64,000 bases of DNA from Methanoregulaceae archaeon (lineage in GTDB: Archaea > Halobacteriota > Methanomicrobia > Methanomicrobiales > Methanospirillaceae). Of the stretch, positions 44,821 to 55,073 are shown one piece after another. Each line of letters starts with the position of its first letter. Positions within the stretch are counted from its first letter, which is position 1. The stretch covers positions 1-64,000 of the forward strand of contig JACTVG010000008.1 of assembly GCA_015660965.1 (NCBI GenBank). The letters run 5' to 3'. The notes beneath the pieces are model-generated. The model ran no database searches and was not told the origin of the DNA. It was given only the letters and a program-made list of their open reading frames with translations. Position numbers and translations under genes: made by a program.

Positions 44821-45639
44821 TTAACCAATCTTAAACGAGGTCATAGTTATGGAACCAGCGATAGCTTTATCGTTGAAATAGGTAAGGGCCTCGTTCTCAT
44901 GTTTTAGAGCAATGGCATACAGCATCGGCAAATAGTGTTCTGGTGTTGGGATCGCCAACTGGACAGCGTGACCAAGACGCTTGTAATCGGCAAGCTCGTT
45001 GAACCTACCTTCGTCAATCAACGTTTTGAACAGTGCACTTGCCTCCAGTGCCCAATCGAACCCAAACGGGGTATTGAAATCATCATTCTGCAACGCAACC
45101 ATACCCAGGTTGTGGACCATGTTCCCGCTACCAACAATGAGTACGCCCTTCTCTCGCAGCGGTGTCAGCTCTTTTGCAATGGTCAAGTGATAGGGACTTG
45201 GCTTCGTATAATCCAGACTCAACTGGACTACCGGGATATCGGCATCGGGATACATCCTTTTGAGCACGATCCAGCACCCGTGATCCAACCCCCATCCAGT
45301 ATCAAGACCGACAGCTACGTTGGTAAGAGCATTCTTGGTCTCGTGCACCAGCCACGAACTTCCCCGTGCCGGGTACTGCACCGTGTATAACTCTCGGGGG
45401 AACCCGTAAAAATCATAAATGGTTCGGGGGTTCTCCATGGCCGTGACAAACGTTCCATTCGTTACCCAGTGTGCGGAAATGCACAGTATCGCCGTTGGCT
45501 TCGGTAACGTCTTGGCAACGGCTTGCCAACCTAAAGAAAATTCATTTTTTTCAACGCCATTCATCGGACTCCCGTGCCCGACAAACAGTACCGGCATCCG
45601 TCGTTCAGGAACTGAATTTTTCTGCGGTATAGATATCAC
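44821..45639 (-). CDS. LigB-type extradiol dioxygenase (YgiD/DODA-like)
   Basis: A 272-residue non-heme metal enzyme of the class III extradiol family. Metal-ligand histidines are visible in VLFVGHGSPMNG, CISAHWVTNG and GNMVHNLGM, with IPTPEHYLPML near the end. The frame is open to 45948, but upstream codons overlap the divergent gene and its promoter. GTG 45639 fits the family N-terminus (SVPERRMPVLF); ATG 45597 is possible. A TATA-like TTAAATAG lies about 40 bases before it. Methanogens lack an obvious aromatic substrate route and oxygen, so a non-oxygenase role is possible. Its 5' end recurs at 61.5 and 62.3 kb. Confidence 0.88.
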   Translation of the reverse strand: MISIPQKNSVPERRMPVLFVGHGSPMNGVEKNEFSLGWQAVAKTLPKPTAILCISAHWVTNGTFVTAMENPRTIYDFYGFPRELYTVQYPARGSSWLVHETKNALTNVAVGLDTGWGLDHGCWIVLKRMYPDADIPVVQLSLDYTKPSPYHLTIAKELTPLREKGVLIVGSGNMVHNLGMVALQNDDFNTPFGFDWALEASALFKTLIDEGRFNELADYKRLGHAVQLAIPTPEHYLPMLYAIALKHENEALTYFNDKAIAGSITMTSFKIG

Positions 45640-45754
45640 CCCTATAGTGAGGATTATCGAAAGTCTCAAACCAATACTATTTAATGTCCTGAAAATATCT
45701 TTCCATTGGTATCCGATATTTGCGTATATCTTATAGATACCGGGAGATGTAGTA

Positions 45755-46192
45755 ATGCCAACTGTTGAGGAAAACATGCGTCTCATGCAGACGCTGGATG
45801 ATGCCTGGAACTCCCAGGATTGGGCAGTGTTCGAAAAACGCCACGCAAAGGATGTAGACGTTTTCTGGCCAGGACAGGAGAAACCAACCCATAGCCGGCC
45901 ATCCCACAAGGAAGAAGCAATAGCATTCTTCAAAATATTTCCTGACAATAAGGTCGGGAACCGGCCCTACAAGGTTCTGTTCGGCCAAGGAGACTGGACC
46001 TGTTCTGTCGCAGATTTCACGGGAACATTCAAGGGCCCGATGACCACCCCGGATGGTAAAGTGATACAGCCCAACGGGAAGAAGTTCAAAGTAGAGTTCT
46101 GCACGGTCGCTCACTGGAAGAACGGGGAGATCATTGAGGAGAAACTCTTCTACGACAAGATATCCCTGATGCAGCAGATCGGCCTGATGTGA
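45755..46192 (+). CDS. SnoaL/NTF2-like ester cyclase family protein
   Basis: A 145-residue alpha+beta cone-fold protein. The opening MRLMQTLDDAWNSQDWAVFE and final EEKLFYDKISLMQQIGLM are typical of ester cyclase-like SnoaL proteins. It is first in a co-oriented group with a Rieske protein 28 bases later and a CDGSH protein, suggesting a redox or stress-response operon divergent from the dioxygenase. Substrate unknown. A relative is at 56505. Confidence 0.82.
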   Translation: MPTVEENMRLMQTLDDAWNSQDWAVFEKRHAKDVDVFWPGQEKPTHSRPSHKEEAIAFFKIFPDNKVGNRPYKVLFGQGDWTCSVADFTGTFKGPMTTPDGKVIQPNGKKFKVEFCTVAHWKNGEIIEEKLFYDKISLMQQIGLM

Positions 46193-46220
46193 GAGCCGAG
46201 TGTAAAGGGGCGTTGAGCAC

Positions 46221-46634
46221 ATGAGTTTTGTCAAAGTTGCTAAGGTAAGCGAGATTCCTGCAGGAACCATGAAACACATTGAGGCCGGCGGAAAAGAGAT
46301 CTGCATCGCGAATGTCAGCGGGAAATTCTATGCGATCGGTGACCGTTGTGGTCACGAGAATGCCCGGCTCTCAACGGGGCCACTTGAAGGAACGGTTGTC
46401 ACCTGCCCCATGCATTTTTCAAAATTTGACGTAACAACCGGAAAATTACTCTCCGGGCCTAAACTGGAGACCGGCGGGGCTGTCAAAATGTTCGAACGGT
46501 GCCCCGAAGATGTCCAGAAAGCGATGACGCAAATGTTCCGGCGATTAGCGGAGAGTCAGAGTCAGATCAAAACGTACGATCAGCAGGTTTACGAAGTGAA
46601 GGTGGTTGGCAGCGACGTGCTTGTTCAGCTTTAA
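46221..46634 (+). CDS. Rieske [2Fe-2S] ferredoxin
   Basis: A 137-residue soluble electron carrier. The cluster ligands are CGHENARLSTG (C-x-H) and TCPMHFSKFD (C-x2-H). The N-terminal FVKVAKVSEIPAGTMKHIE is as in the NirD/biphenyl-type Rieske ferredoxins. A C-terminal extension of about 50 residues is unusual for the shortest members. Middle gene of the small redox operon; its partner may be the dioxygenase or CDGSH protein. Confidence 0.9.
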   Translation: MSFVKVAKVSEIPAGTMKHIEAGGKEICIANVSGKFYAIGDRCGHENARLSTGPLEGTVVTCPMHFSKFDVTTGKLLSGPKLETGGAVKMFERCPEDVQKAMTQMFRRLAESQSQIKTYDQQVYEVKVVGSDVLVQL

Positions 46635-46657
46635 ATTTGGGTGGGGAAAATACCGCA

Positions 46658-47359
46658 ATGACACACCAAACAAAAAAATCTCAGGAACCAAAAAACGATC
46701 CCATGAAAATCACTGTCAGCAAAAACGGCCCCTATATCGTTACCGGGAGCGTCCCCCTCATCCATGAGGAGATCTGCAACGATGACGAGGGCTACTGCCG
46801 GACCTGGTGGGAGGCAAAGAAGTTCCCTGTACAGGAACAGTACGCTCTCTGCCGGTGCGGCCAGTCGAAGAACAAGCCGTTCTGTGACGGGACGCACGCA
46901 ACAATCAATTTCAACGGCACTGAGGCCGCAGGGAATGAGCCATACCTCCGGCACCCCCGGATCATCAGGGGCCCGGAACTGGAACTGCTTGATTACGAGA
47001 ATCTCTGTGTCCATGCCCGGTTCTGCATGCGGGCCGGCGGGATCTGGGACCTCACACAACGTTCGGATAACAAGGAAGCCCGGGACACGGCAATCGAAGA
47101 GGCCTGCAACTGCCCGTCAGGCCGGCTGGTCATCAAGGATCAGGAGACCGGCAAGGCCATCGAGCCGGCACTGGAGAAGTCCATTGTCGTCATCGAGTAT
47201 CCTGCACGCGGAGAACACGGGCCGTATTGGGTGCGTGGCGGTATTCCGGTAATTTCTGCTGATGGAAAACCCTACACGGTCAGGAACCGGTTCACTCTCT
47301 GCCGGTGCGGGAAGTCGGGCAATAAGCCGTTCTGTGACGGGAGCCATGTGGTGAGATGA
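46658..47359 (+). CDS. Multi-domain CDGSH iron-sulfur protein
   Basis: A 233-residue protein with two CDGSH-type [2Fe-2S] domains: CRCGQSKNKPFCDGTH (residues about 62-77) and CRCGKSGNKPFCDGSH (about 215-230). Between them, CVHARFCMRAGGIW and ACNCPSGRL form a divergent 4Fe-4S-like Fer4_19 module. ATG 46658 is preferred (GTGGGG upstream) over the longer frame that overlaps the Rieske gene. Last gene of the redox operon; likely an electron or cluster carrier. Confidence 0.9.
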   Translation: MTHQTKKSQEPKNDPMKITVSKNGPYIVTGSVPLIHEEICNDDEGYCRTWWEAKKFPVQEQYALCRCGQSKNKPFCDGTHATINFNGTEAAGNEPYLRHPRIIRGPELELLDYENLCVHARFCMRAGGIWDLTQRSDNKEARDTAIEEACNCPSGRLVIKDQETGKAIEPALEKSIVVIEYPARGEHGPYWVRGGIPVISADGKPYTVRNRFTLCRCGKSGNKPFCDGSHVVR

Positions 47360-47639
47360 CAGCGGCTCAGAACAGGAAAAATGTGAGAGTCAGAAGATGA
47401 GGCTGTAGCAAATTGTATGGAGTGAAGACGTCCGAACAATTCAGGTAGCAGGTCATTAAGAAACATCCTGAACACAAAATAGTAAAATCAGGATTCATAC
47501 TTCTGACGTATAAAATGATAAATAAGTAAGATTTTGATCGAGCTATTTCAGTACTTCCGAAAGTAGATTTTAATGTATTTAAATTCATTTTAGTTTATAA
47601 GATAGCAGAAAAAGTGGTTGAAAAAGTAAAGGCGCTCGT

Positions 47640-48233
47640 ATGACGACACGCATTTCTGAAGTTATCCACCGGTGGCTGGGCTATGAAGCAGTCGTTCCAT
47701 CAATAGGCGGATCGTTCAAAGACCGCACAATTCACTGGCTCAGCCTGTTCCGGAACCGGATAATTCTCCTTACCATCGGGACTTTTTGTGCAGGCTTGTA
47801 TATGTTTGCCAGCCTCGGTAGCTGGTCCAACCCGAATCTGTTTATCATCGGAATCCTGGTAGGATTGTCAATCTCGGCAATTGTCGGGATCTGGTACTGG
47901 CGGATATTCAACGAGGTGCTCCATGACGGCCCGGTGGTACTCTGGAACCAGGATAATAAAACGTCGCGAATATTAACGATTGTAACCGTCGTGGTATTTA
48001 TCTGTATACCGGTTCTCATCCTTCAAATCAACGTGATTCCCGGTGTTGATTTGACAAAGATAAATGCCTTCTTCGGCGGATTTGTTGCTGTGTTATTTTG
48101 GGGACTGCTCATCAGCATATGGATATGGGAATCAGGTACTCACCACCAGCTGCACTATGATGGCATGGTACTCGAATTAGACAAGGACGATAAGTACAGT
48201 ACTTCCAAAAGTAACTTCCAAATTAAAAATTAA
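47640..48233 (+). CDS. Hypothetical four-helix membrane protein
   Basis: A 197-residue integral membrane protein of unknown family with hydrophobic segments at about residues 40-60, 67-87, 110-130 and 140-165, and a polar tail. HRWLGYEAVVPSIGG at the N-terminus looks conserved. The 280 bases before it hold no gene. It stands alone. Confidence 0.6.
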   Translation: MTTRISEVIHRWLGYEAVVPSIGGSFKDRTIHWLSLFRNRIILLTIGTFCAGLYMFASLGSWSNPNLFIIGILVGLSISAIVGIWYWRIFNEVLHDGPVVLWNQDNKTSRILTIVTVVVFICIPVLILQINVIPGVDLTKINAFFGGFVAVLFWGLLISIWIWESGTHHQLHYDGMVLELDKDDKYSTSKSNFQIKN

Positions 48234-48302
48234 GTGAGAAACCCCCTTCACTTGTCTCTAACGGACATCAATTTTGCGTTGAATTCCGTTAAAAAACACT
48301 GT

Positions 48303-48470
48303 TACACAAACTCACCTTGGCACACTTTCACGGAGTCCTTGCCTCTCCAATATCTATGTCAATTCTGATGACAATGTCATGGAAAAATTAACCCTTTGGT
48401 GTATGGACAATGAAGCCGTAGACAAGGCAAGGGAGAAAGATCCAACGATCGGGTTCATTCCCTGCAATTT
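48303..48470 (+). pseudogene. Truncated copy of the small Cys-protein gene
   Basis: About 165 bases (upstream leader plus the first 29-30 codons, MEKLTLWCMDNEAVDKAREK from ATG 48379) match 52327-52491 at roughly 88% identity. After CCCTGC the sequence diverges and the frame soon stops. It is the 5' fragment left on the left side of the large surface-protein segment. Confidence 0.8.
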
Positions 48471-48574
48471 CTTTTCCGTCACGGAATAGTTTAGCTGCAT
48501 CGTGTTTGTATTTTGTACCGGCTACTTCCTGAACGATCCAGTACCTTGAACCTTCTCGTTCAAGCCGTAATCAT
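48468..48574 (-). pseudogene. 5' fragment of an unknown gene, tail to tail with the previous fragment
   Basis: Read from ATG 48574 on the minus strand, with one frameshift near the start, it gives LEREGSRYWIVQEVAGTKYK then HDAAKLFRDGKEIAG, clearly protein-like. It ends exactly where the truncated Cys-protein copy begins. TATATATCT lies upstream near 48645. The rest of 48575-48811 shows no gene. Confidence 0.5.
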
Positions 48575-48811
48575 CCTATGACGAACCTTCCCGATAGAAT
48601 CACATCTTTTTTTTCTGATTCAAAGTATATTTCAAAATAGATATATATCACCTAGAACGATTATGCCTTATCCTGACCCGGGGCTCGGACCATCACCGAA
48701 TGGTACAAGGGTTTCATCGAATCAGCCAGTTATCACATCGTTCAGGATCACAGGAATTCAGGATATCGATATTTTTCATTTAACATCACATCAACTGGTA
48801 AGGAGGCGTGA

Positions 48812-51800
48812 GTGAGAATGAACACCTTTCAACGGATAGCCTTTGGAGTATTTCTGGTTGCCATTGTGCTGCTTGGAAACATCGCAGGGGCAACATCATT
48901 TGCATATGTTACGAACTATAACAGCAATACCGTATCTGTAATCAACACAGAAACAAATGTGGTAGTAGCAACCATCAATGTCGGAACACATCCCCACGGA
49001 ATAGGGATCACTCCGGACGGATCAAAAGTCTACGTGGCGAACTCTGGTGCTAACACCGTATCGGTCATCGATGCCAGGCATAATACATATATCGATACGA
49101 TAAGTGTTCAAAATACCCCGGTTGGTGTTGCAGTCACCCCTTCCGGAAACGGTGTCTATGTAACAAACTTTAACAGCAACACGGTTTCGCTCATAGATAC
49201 CACGACAGATAAGGTGGTAGATGGTATCCCTGTAGGACGAGGACCATATGGAATCGCTGTGACACCGGGGGGAAATGGGGTTTATGTAGCGAATACACAC
49301 GACAATTCGGTCTCACTAATTGACACTGGACCAAACACGGTTGTAGACGTTATTCCAGTGGGAAATACTCCAACGGGAATTGCCGTAACTCCTGCGGGAA
49401 ACGGAGTCTATGTAACAAACATGTACGACAACACCGTCTCTCTTATTGACACGGGGCCCAACACAGTTGTAGATGTTATCCCCGTAGGAAAAAACCCAGT
49501 GGGAATCGCCGTGACTCCACATGGAAATGGTGTCTACGTAGCCAACCAGAATGACAATAACGTTTATCTCATTGATACAGGACCCAATACAGTCGTTGAT
49601 GTCATACCCGTTGGAAGGGAACCAGTTGGTATCGGGATAACGCCGGCGGGAAATGGAGTATATGTGTCGAACTGGGGGGATAATACAGTTTCGTTAATTG
49701 ACACTGGGCCAAACACGGTTGTAGACGTTATTCCAGTGGGATCAGGACCCAATGCTTTTGGAAATTTTATTGGGCCAAACCATGTTTGCGGCAATGGAAT
49801 TGTGGAATCTGGGGAACAATGCGACGATGGGAACACCAATTCGGGAGATGGGTGCTCCGCGACCTGTACCGTTGAGTCTGGGTACACCTGTTCCGGCAAT
49901 CCCTCAGTCTGCGTTTCATCCACGTCATACTGTGGTGATGGAACAGTAAATCCGGGTGAACAATGTGACGATGGGAACACCCAATCAGGGGATGGCTGCT
50001 CCGCGACCTGTACCATTGAGTCTGGGTACACCTGTTTCGGCCATCCCTCAGTCTGCGTGCCGACATACCCATACCTTTATGGTTACCAGTTCAAAAACTT
50101 CGGCCGGGACAATCTGCCCTGGAGCCTCTTCGAGAATACTTACGGATCCGACGCGGTTGACATTTTTGGTTTTATTCCAATTCCCCGTCCCTCCGCCGCA
50201 GTCTTCTACGAATACGGTTTTAGGCACATTGCAAAAGAGGGATCCTGTTTTGGCATGGCAGCAAGCAGCAGCGTACTCTACCAGAACGGACTTAAAGCCA
50301 GCGATCTGGGATTGAATCCGAACAATCCCCTACCTGCCTGGACCATCTTCCCGAGATTCCTTTCGAAAGCATATGACTGGGTCGAGTACTACCACGTGAG
50401 GCAGGCAGACACAGCCTGTCAGGATGATGAGAACAATAAGTACTATAACGTCATGACCACTTACAACGAGCTGAAGCGGCGGATGTCGTCACCAGACATC
50501 TGGATTAAAGACCCCATGGTTCTGAATATCTATCAAGTGAATAATTGGGGGCATTCGGTGACACCCACCCGCATCCTGGAGTCTGCAGATGGCACACAGG
50601 CCGATGTGAAGATCTATGATAACAATTATCCTAACGAGGAGCACACGGTTCATTTCGACCTTGTTCATGGAACTGCATATGATGCCGATTATTTTAGTGA
50701 GCCTCTGTCGGATGTCAATGGAGACAGCCTCTCTTCGATCGAGGCAAAACCCGAAATGGGGTACTACAATTGGGTGGACTTGACTGGACACCTCCTCTTC
50801 ACCGATAGCTCAGGCAATCATATGGGCTACGATCAGGGAAGCTTCGTCGAGAATATCCCAGGAGCGTACCGAGTCAAGTTTGTCGATGATTCTGGAGGAC
50901 CCGAGTCGTATTATATCGGGAATCTTGCCCTGAAACGACAGCTTTTGGGTGCTACAACGGGAATTGCTACCATTAATATCCCAGAACCCAACAGCCTTGC
51001 AACGGTCGCTGCTGCGGTCTCGCCCACATCTATCGATGAGATCCAGGTGCCCCCCGACGTCTCGAAGGTCGGGTTTAAGTCTGGTCAGGGAACGGCCACG
51101 CTGACACTAACCCTCGACAAGGAGACGAGCCAGTATGCCCGAGTAGCCGAGGTGGGCACCTCCGGACTCTCCCCCGGCTCCGTGGCTAGGGTGGAATTTA
51201 CCCCGGATCTCGGTCAGGTGAGGATCACGAACGTTGGGCCGGCATCCCAGTACAGTTTCACCATCAGCCAGATCGGTAGTAATTCGGGAAGCTATGTGAG
51301 CCCGGCTTCGATCCTCGTCCCAGCCAATTCGGTTCTATTGGTAACGCCCCAAAACTGGAATGACCTCTCCGGCACCCCGATCAAGGTGACCATAACACCG
51401 TCCATCACCTGGTCCAACCCGCCTGATATTTTATATGGAACTGCTCTCACCGCGACTCAGCTGAACGCAGTTGCCGATGTTCCGGGGATCTTCATCTATA
51501 CTCCACCAGCCGGAACCGTCCTGAATGTTGGCCTAAACCAGAATCTCCACGTTGACTTCACGCCTTCTGATACTACGATATACACTGGCGCAAGCAAAGA
51601 TGTGACGATCAATGTCCTAAAGGCCACTCCCACGACTACGTTAACTTCTACGCCCAACCCATCGGTATCCGGGCAATCTGTTTCGTTTACTGCTACGGTG
51701 ACTCCAACCTCATCCGTAGCCAAAACACCAACAGGAACCGTCACGTTCGTGGAGGGGACAACAACCCTAGGAACCTCGACACTAACTTCCGGGTATGCAA

Positions 51801-52156
51801 CCCTTTCCACGAAATCGCTTTCTGTTGGTTCACATTCGATAATCGCTGTATATAACGGCGACAGCAACTTCGCGACCAGCAGTAGTTCTGCGATTACCCA
51901 GACAGTCCTCACTCCTGCTCAAGCAATAAATAATTTAAAAACTGCTGTAAATAATCTGAATATTCCTAGTGGTGGTGGATTAATTGCTAAACTCGATGCG
52001 GCTTTCAACTCTCTTGCGAAAGGTAACACAAACGCAGCTGTCAACCAGTTGAATGCTTTCATCAACCAGGTGAATGCGCAAAGTGGGAAGCAATTGACCG
52101 TTGCCAAGGCAAATGACTTGATCGCCCAAGTCCAAGCGATTATTAATTCTATTTAA
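48812..52156 (+). CDS. Large surface protein: YVTN propeller, DUF4215 repeats, papain-like domain, Ig-like domain, FIMAH-like end
   Basis: A 1114-residue exported protein. After a signal peptide (residues about 5-28), seven or so YVTN beta-propeller repeats ([19 protein letters not shown] type) run to about 310. Two Cys-rich DUF4215 repeats ([16 protein letters not shown] and [16 protein letters not shown]) follow. At about 420-640 a papain-like region has [11 protein letters not shown] (C479) and WGHSVTP (H581) with YDNNYP after it. Then an MBG-like segment, a Big_3_5 Ig-like domain (about 940-1035) and a helical FIMAH-like end. GGAGG is 5 bases before GTG 48812; ATG 48818 is also possible. 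Probably a cell-surface adhesin or peptidase. Confidence 0.85.
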   Translation: MRMNTFQRIAFGVFLVAIVLLGNIAGATSFAYVTNYNSNTVSVINTETNVVVATINVGTHPHGIGITPDGSKVYVANSGANTVSVIDARHNTYIDTISVQNTPVGVAVTPSGNGVYVTNFNSNTVSLIDTTTDKVVDGIPVGRGPYGIAVTPGGNGVYVANTHDNSVSLIDTGPNTVVDVIPVGNTPTGIAVTPAGNGVYVTNMYDNTVSLIDTGPNTVVDVIPVGKNPVGIAVTPHGNGVYVANQNDNNVYLIDTGPNTVVDVIPVGREPVGIGITPAGNGVYVSNWGDNTVSLIDTGPNTVVDVIPVGSGPNAFGNFIGPNHVCGNGIVESGEQCDDGNTNSGDGCSATCTVESGYTCSGNPSVCVSSTSYCGDGTVNPGEQCDDGNTQSGDGCSATCTIESGYTCFGHPSVCVPTYPYLYGYQFKNFGRDNLPWSLFENTYGSDAVDIFGFIPIPRPSAAVFYEYGFRHIAKEGSCFGMAASSSVLYQNGLKASDLGLNPNNPLPAWTIFPRFLSKAYDWVEYYHVRQADTACQDDENNKYYNVMTTYNELKRRMSSPDIWIKDPMVLNIYQVNNWGHSVTPTRILESADGTQADVKIYDNNYPNEEHTVHFDLVHGTAYDADYFSEPLSDVNGDSLSSIEAKPEMGYYNWVDLTGHLLFTDSSGNHMGYDQGSFVENIPGAYRVKFVDDSGGPESYYIGNLALKRQLLGATTGIATINIPEPNSLATVAAAVSPTSIDEIQVPPDVSKVGFKSGQGTATLTLTLDKETSQYARVAEVGTSGLSPGSVARVEFTPDLGQVRITNVGPASQYSFTISQIGSNSGSYVSPASILVPANSVLLVTPQNWNDLSGTPIKVTITPSITWSNPPDILYGTALTATQLNAVADVPGIFIYTPPAGTVLNVGLNQNLHVDFTPSDTTIYTGASKDVTINVLKATPTTTLTSTPNPSVSGQSVSFTATVTPTSSVAKTPTGTVTFVEGTTTLGTSTLTSGYATLSTKSLSVGSHSIIAVYNGDSNFATSSSSAITQTVLTPAQAINNLKTAVNNLNIPSGGGLIAKLDAAFNSLAKGNTNAAVNQLNAFINQVNAQSGKQLTVAKANDLIAQVQAIINSI

Positions 52157-52281
52157 TAGAACAATCATTTTTTTCTGGCAATAGTCCGCCTTCATTTCAC
52201 AGCTGATCTTACACTTCCATTCTTAGGTGATATCAGAAGTGAGGTGGTGGCATTTTGGCAGATAACTATAACCCCACATTG

Positions 52282-52313
52282 TTGTTTTGGGATTTAGGTA
52301 TGTCATAAAATGC
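52282..52313. repeat. 30-base dispersed repeat, copy 2
   Basis: Matches 10022-10053 in register (TTTTGGG, TAGGTATGTC, TAAAATGC). It lies just before the intact small Cys-protein gene, at the right edge of the surface-protein segment. Confidence 0.4.
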
Positions 52314-52402
52314 CAAGTATCACTTTTACACAACCTCACATTGGCACACTTTCACGGAGTCCGTGCCTCTCCAATATTTGTATCAATCCTGATAACGATG
52401 TC

Positions 52403-52585
52403 ATGGAAGAATTAACCCTTTGGTGTATGGACAATGAAGCAGTAGACAAGGCTAGAGAGAAAGATCCAAAGATCGGGCTCATTCCCTGCAAAGGACCGGA
52501 CTGCCCGCGATATGAGGGGGGTCGGTGCATCCTGATCTGCAGGGTCGGGGAGCATGGCAGCGAGTACGGCTATGCAACACTATAA
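52403..52585 (+). CDS. Small Cys-rich protein (intact copy)
   Basis: A 60-residue protein with a likely metal site: LIPCKGPDCPRYEGGRCILI contributes four cysteines with that of LTLWC nearby. The frame is open upstream to 52310, but the repeat structure and ATG at 52403 favour the short form. A truncated copy lies at 48303-48470, and the large surface protein lies between the two. Possibly a zinc-binding regulatory protein. Confidence 0.6.
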   Translation: MEELTLWCMDNEAVDKAREKDPKIGLIPCKGPDCPRYEGGRCILICRVGEHGSEYGYATL

Positions 52586-52832
52586 AAGAGTCCACGCTAC
52601 GTCAGATATATTGACAGTTGGCAATTATTGCAAGATTCTGATACTCCTTACTCGTGAAGGTGTACTTAAGATCTTTTTCCAGCCCAGTTATTTTACTATA
52701 TTCCATAGTATCATGATAAAAAATATATTACATAAAATCATTTGAAACGCGGGATTCCTCGCCGATTTAAAAATCCCCAAATTGTAATAGGTAATATATT
52801 ACCGTTTTAACATAATCTCACATGGTTATTTT

Positions 52833-53630
52833 ATGGATATCGGGGCACTAGTTTCGGACTCGTTAACATATTCACAGGAAGCGCTCGTTGGAAAATGGAC
52901 TAGGTGGGCAATCTTCATCATCTTAGCGCTCCCGTTCTCGCTCGTACGGTTTGTCTTCGATCCAAAGACAATCACGAAGGGTACTAGCATGAACTGGAAT
53001 GCAATACCGTGGGGCCAGATCGCGGTTCTTGCCGGCCTCGGTATCCTCCTCTCTTTCTTCATCTCGGGCTATGTTGTCCGAATATACCGGGGAACAAAAC
53101 CAGCTCCCGACTTCACCGGGTGGGCAGACCTTTTTATCGATGGCATCAAGCTTGCTATCGTATGGCTCCTCTGGCTCCTTCCTCTTATCATCGTGCTGGT
53201 AGCAGGAGTAGCCATCGCGCTCGTTAGCCACCTTTCCGCCAGGGCAGCGGCTTCGAATATCGCTCTTCTACTCTTTTTGCTTCTCTTCCTTCTCGTGGAG
53301 TTCGTCCTCTTTGTCATCGTCATCCTTTTTGGAACCCTCGGTGCAATCCGGTTTGCCCGGACGAGAAGTATCCGTGAAGGGATCCGGTTTTCGCACATCC
53401 TCACAACCATCCGGACCATGGGATGGTTGTCGTATATCCTTTCCCTCATTATTTTCATTGTTACCACGGTCATCTATGTTGTTATAACTGCTATCCTCTC
53501 TTTTATCCCGTACATTGGCTGGATTCTCGTCCTCATCATAAGCCCGGTCTTCATGATCTTTACCGCCCGGTACTTCTCGCTTATTTACAATCAGGGTGAA
53601 CCGCACGAGATCTCCCCAGCACCCGTATGA
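52833..53630 (+). CDS. DUF4013 family membrane protein
   Basis: A 265-residue protein with about six membrane helices. The N-terminal ALVSDSLTYSQEALVGKWTR, GYVVRIYRG, RFARTRSIREGIRFSHI and C-terminal ARYFSLIYNQGE are the usual landmarks of DUF4013 proteins common in methanogens. Function unknown. A C-terminal fragment of a paralogue lies at 58802-59023. Confidence 0.85.
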   Translation: MDIGALVSDSLTYSQEALVGKWTRWAIFIILALPFSLVRFVFDPKTITKGTSMNWNAIPWGQIAVLAGLGILLSFFISGYVVRIYRGTKPAPDFTGWADLFIDGIKLAIVWLLWLLPLIIVLVAGVAIALVSHLSARAAASNIALLLFLLLFLLVEFVLFVIVILFGTLGAIRFARTRSIREGIRFSHILTTIRTMGWLSYILSLIIFIVTTVIYVVITAILSFIPYIGWILVLIISPVFMIFTARYFSLIYNQGEPHEISPAPV

Positions 53631-53781
53631 TAATCACCTCTTTTTTACTATTCCGTGTCCCGCTCTGCGTTTCTGCGGGTATTTGAGTTTGGTAATCGAT
53701 TCTTTTACTTCGGTAAAACTCTCTCGTCACCCACCAACACATCAGAACCTAGAAAATTTTTATCGAAAAACCGTTTGGCCG

Positions 53782-54384
53782 CTAATGTCGAATCCCGACG
53801 GTTACTAGGAAATGCCCCAACAACAACCGTCGTTGCAGATGGACTTCCAAACCTGCCTGTTCAAACATTTCTCGTACTTCCGAGTGATTACGAAATTTGC
53901 GATGATGAATAAATCTCAATAAGAATGGTGGGAATACGATGTCAGCGAGGAGGAATTGACCACCAGGACGTAAGACACGACTGATCTCATCCATACCCTG
54001 TAATTGGTCTGACCAATGATGAAAAGAAGCAGTACTGAAAACGAGATCGACTGACATATCTGGGAGAGATATCGATTCTGCAGGACTAACCATAAACGTA
54101 GAATCCGGCATCATTAGTCGGGCTTTTTTCACCATACCTTCTGCCGGGTCAACCCCAATCAGCCGAGCGTTAGGCCAACGTTCCCTAGCTTTTCGCAACA
54201 GTCTCCCGGTTCCGCATCCAACATCCAATATACTTACTGGAGCAGATTCCACATTGACTAAACCAAGAACCCCTTTATGGATATGATCGAAATATAGGCG
54301 TTGCAGCCATGAATCCTCATAAGTGTTTGACCGACGATTGAAAGCCTCGATATCATCGGTGATGTTCAATTCAGTGAATATCAT
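53782..54384 (-). CDS. Class I SAM-dependent methyltransferase
   Basis: A 200-residue small-molecule methyltransferase. Motif I is ILDVGCGTGRLLRKA, motif II IGVDPAEGMV, and the later SVDLVFSTASFHHW and RVLRPGGQFLLADI are typical of the UbiE/Methyltransf_11 group. ATG 54384 is preferred to the longer frame. Substrate unknown. Stands alone and convergent with the DUF4013 gene. Confidence 0.88.
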   Translation of the reverse strand: MIFTELNITDDIEAFNRRSNTYEDSWLQRLYFDHIHKGVLGLVNVESAPVSILDVGCGTGRLLRKARERWPNARLIGVDPAEGMVKKARLMMPDSTFMVSPAESISLPDMSVDLVFSTASFHHWSDQLQGMDEISRVLRPGGQFLLADIVFPPFLLRFIHHRKFRNHSEVREMFEQAGLEVHLQRRLLLGHFLVTVGIRH

Positions 54385-54591
54385 AACTGTCGAGCGCCAC
54401 AATTAATGTCCGTTTTGTTGACAGAGTTTTTGTTAGCTTTGGATATGTTCTTGGTCTTTGTTGAAATTGATTTCGTTGTGATAGACTAACGCGGGAGTCA
54501 TCCTGTCTAGGACCTTCCGCTCTCGCCAGTATAACAACCTTCATTCCCCCTTTCGTCCCATGTACACTTGAGTAATACGAGTGATACTGCC

Positions 54592-54984
54592 ATGAACACT
54601 ACCGATCCGTTCTTTGCAAAGGATAATTGGGCAAAAGATGCAGGTATTGAACACCTGGATGTCTCGCCCGGTAGGGCAAGAGTTCGGATGCGGATTGAAG
54701 AGCGGCACAAGAACAGCCACGGAACCGTGCACGGCGGTGCGATCTTCACCCTCGCCGATACCGCGTTTGCCCTTGCCTTCAACTCTCACGGGGTCCCGGC
54801 AGCCGCCATAAACGCCCATATCTCCTACGTTAAATCAGCCTCTGGTGGAACCCTGTATGCGGATGCCGAGGAATTCTCGATCAACCCGAAGATCGCCACC
54901 TACACGGTAACGGTAACAGATGATGATGGAGAGAAGATTGCGATCTTCCAGGGCATGGTGTACCGCAAGACCCCAAGAGGGTAA
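54592..54984 (+). CDS. PaaI-type hotdog thioesterase
   Basis: A 130-residue hotdog-fold acyl-CoA thioesterase. NSHGTVHGGAIFTLADTAFA carries the HGG motif and the catalytic acid on the central helix, as in PaaI. ATG 54592 starts the family N-terminus; TTG 54568 is an in-frame alternative. Same strand as the UbiD gene 89 bases later, though co-transcription is uncertain. Confidence 0.88.
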   Translation: MNTTDPFFAKDNWAKDAGIEHLDVSPGRARVRMRIEERHKNSHGTVHGGAIFTLADTAFALAFNSHGVPAAAINAHISYVKSASGGTLYADAEEFSINPKIATYTVTVTDDDGEKIAIFQGMVYRKTPRG

Positions 54985-55073
54985 CGGGGACTATTCAAAA
55001 GAGTAAACGTTTGAAAAGGAGTATCAGAAATCTATGGCAATACAGAGACGGATTGAGCGGTGGAGTGGTCTCG

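Noticed and set aside
45640-45948. N-terminal extension of the LigB dioxygenase
   Set aside because: It overlaps the divergent gene and its promoter and does not resemble the family; the start near 45639 is more likely.
48812-49750. Possible DNA repeat array or CRISPR-like periodicity
   Set aside because: The periodicity comes from YVTN propeller repeats in coding sequence; unit length is about 126 bases and there are no unique spacers.
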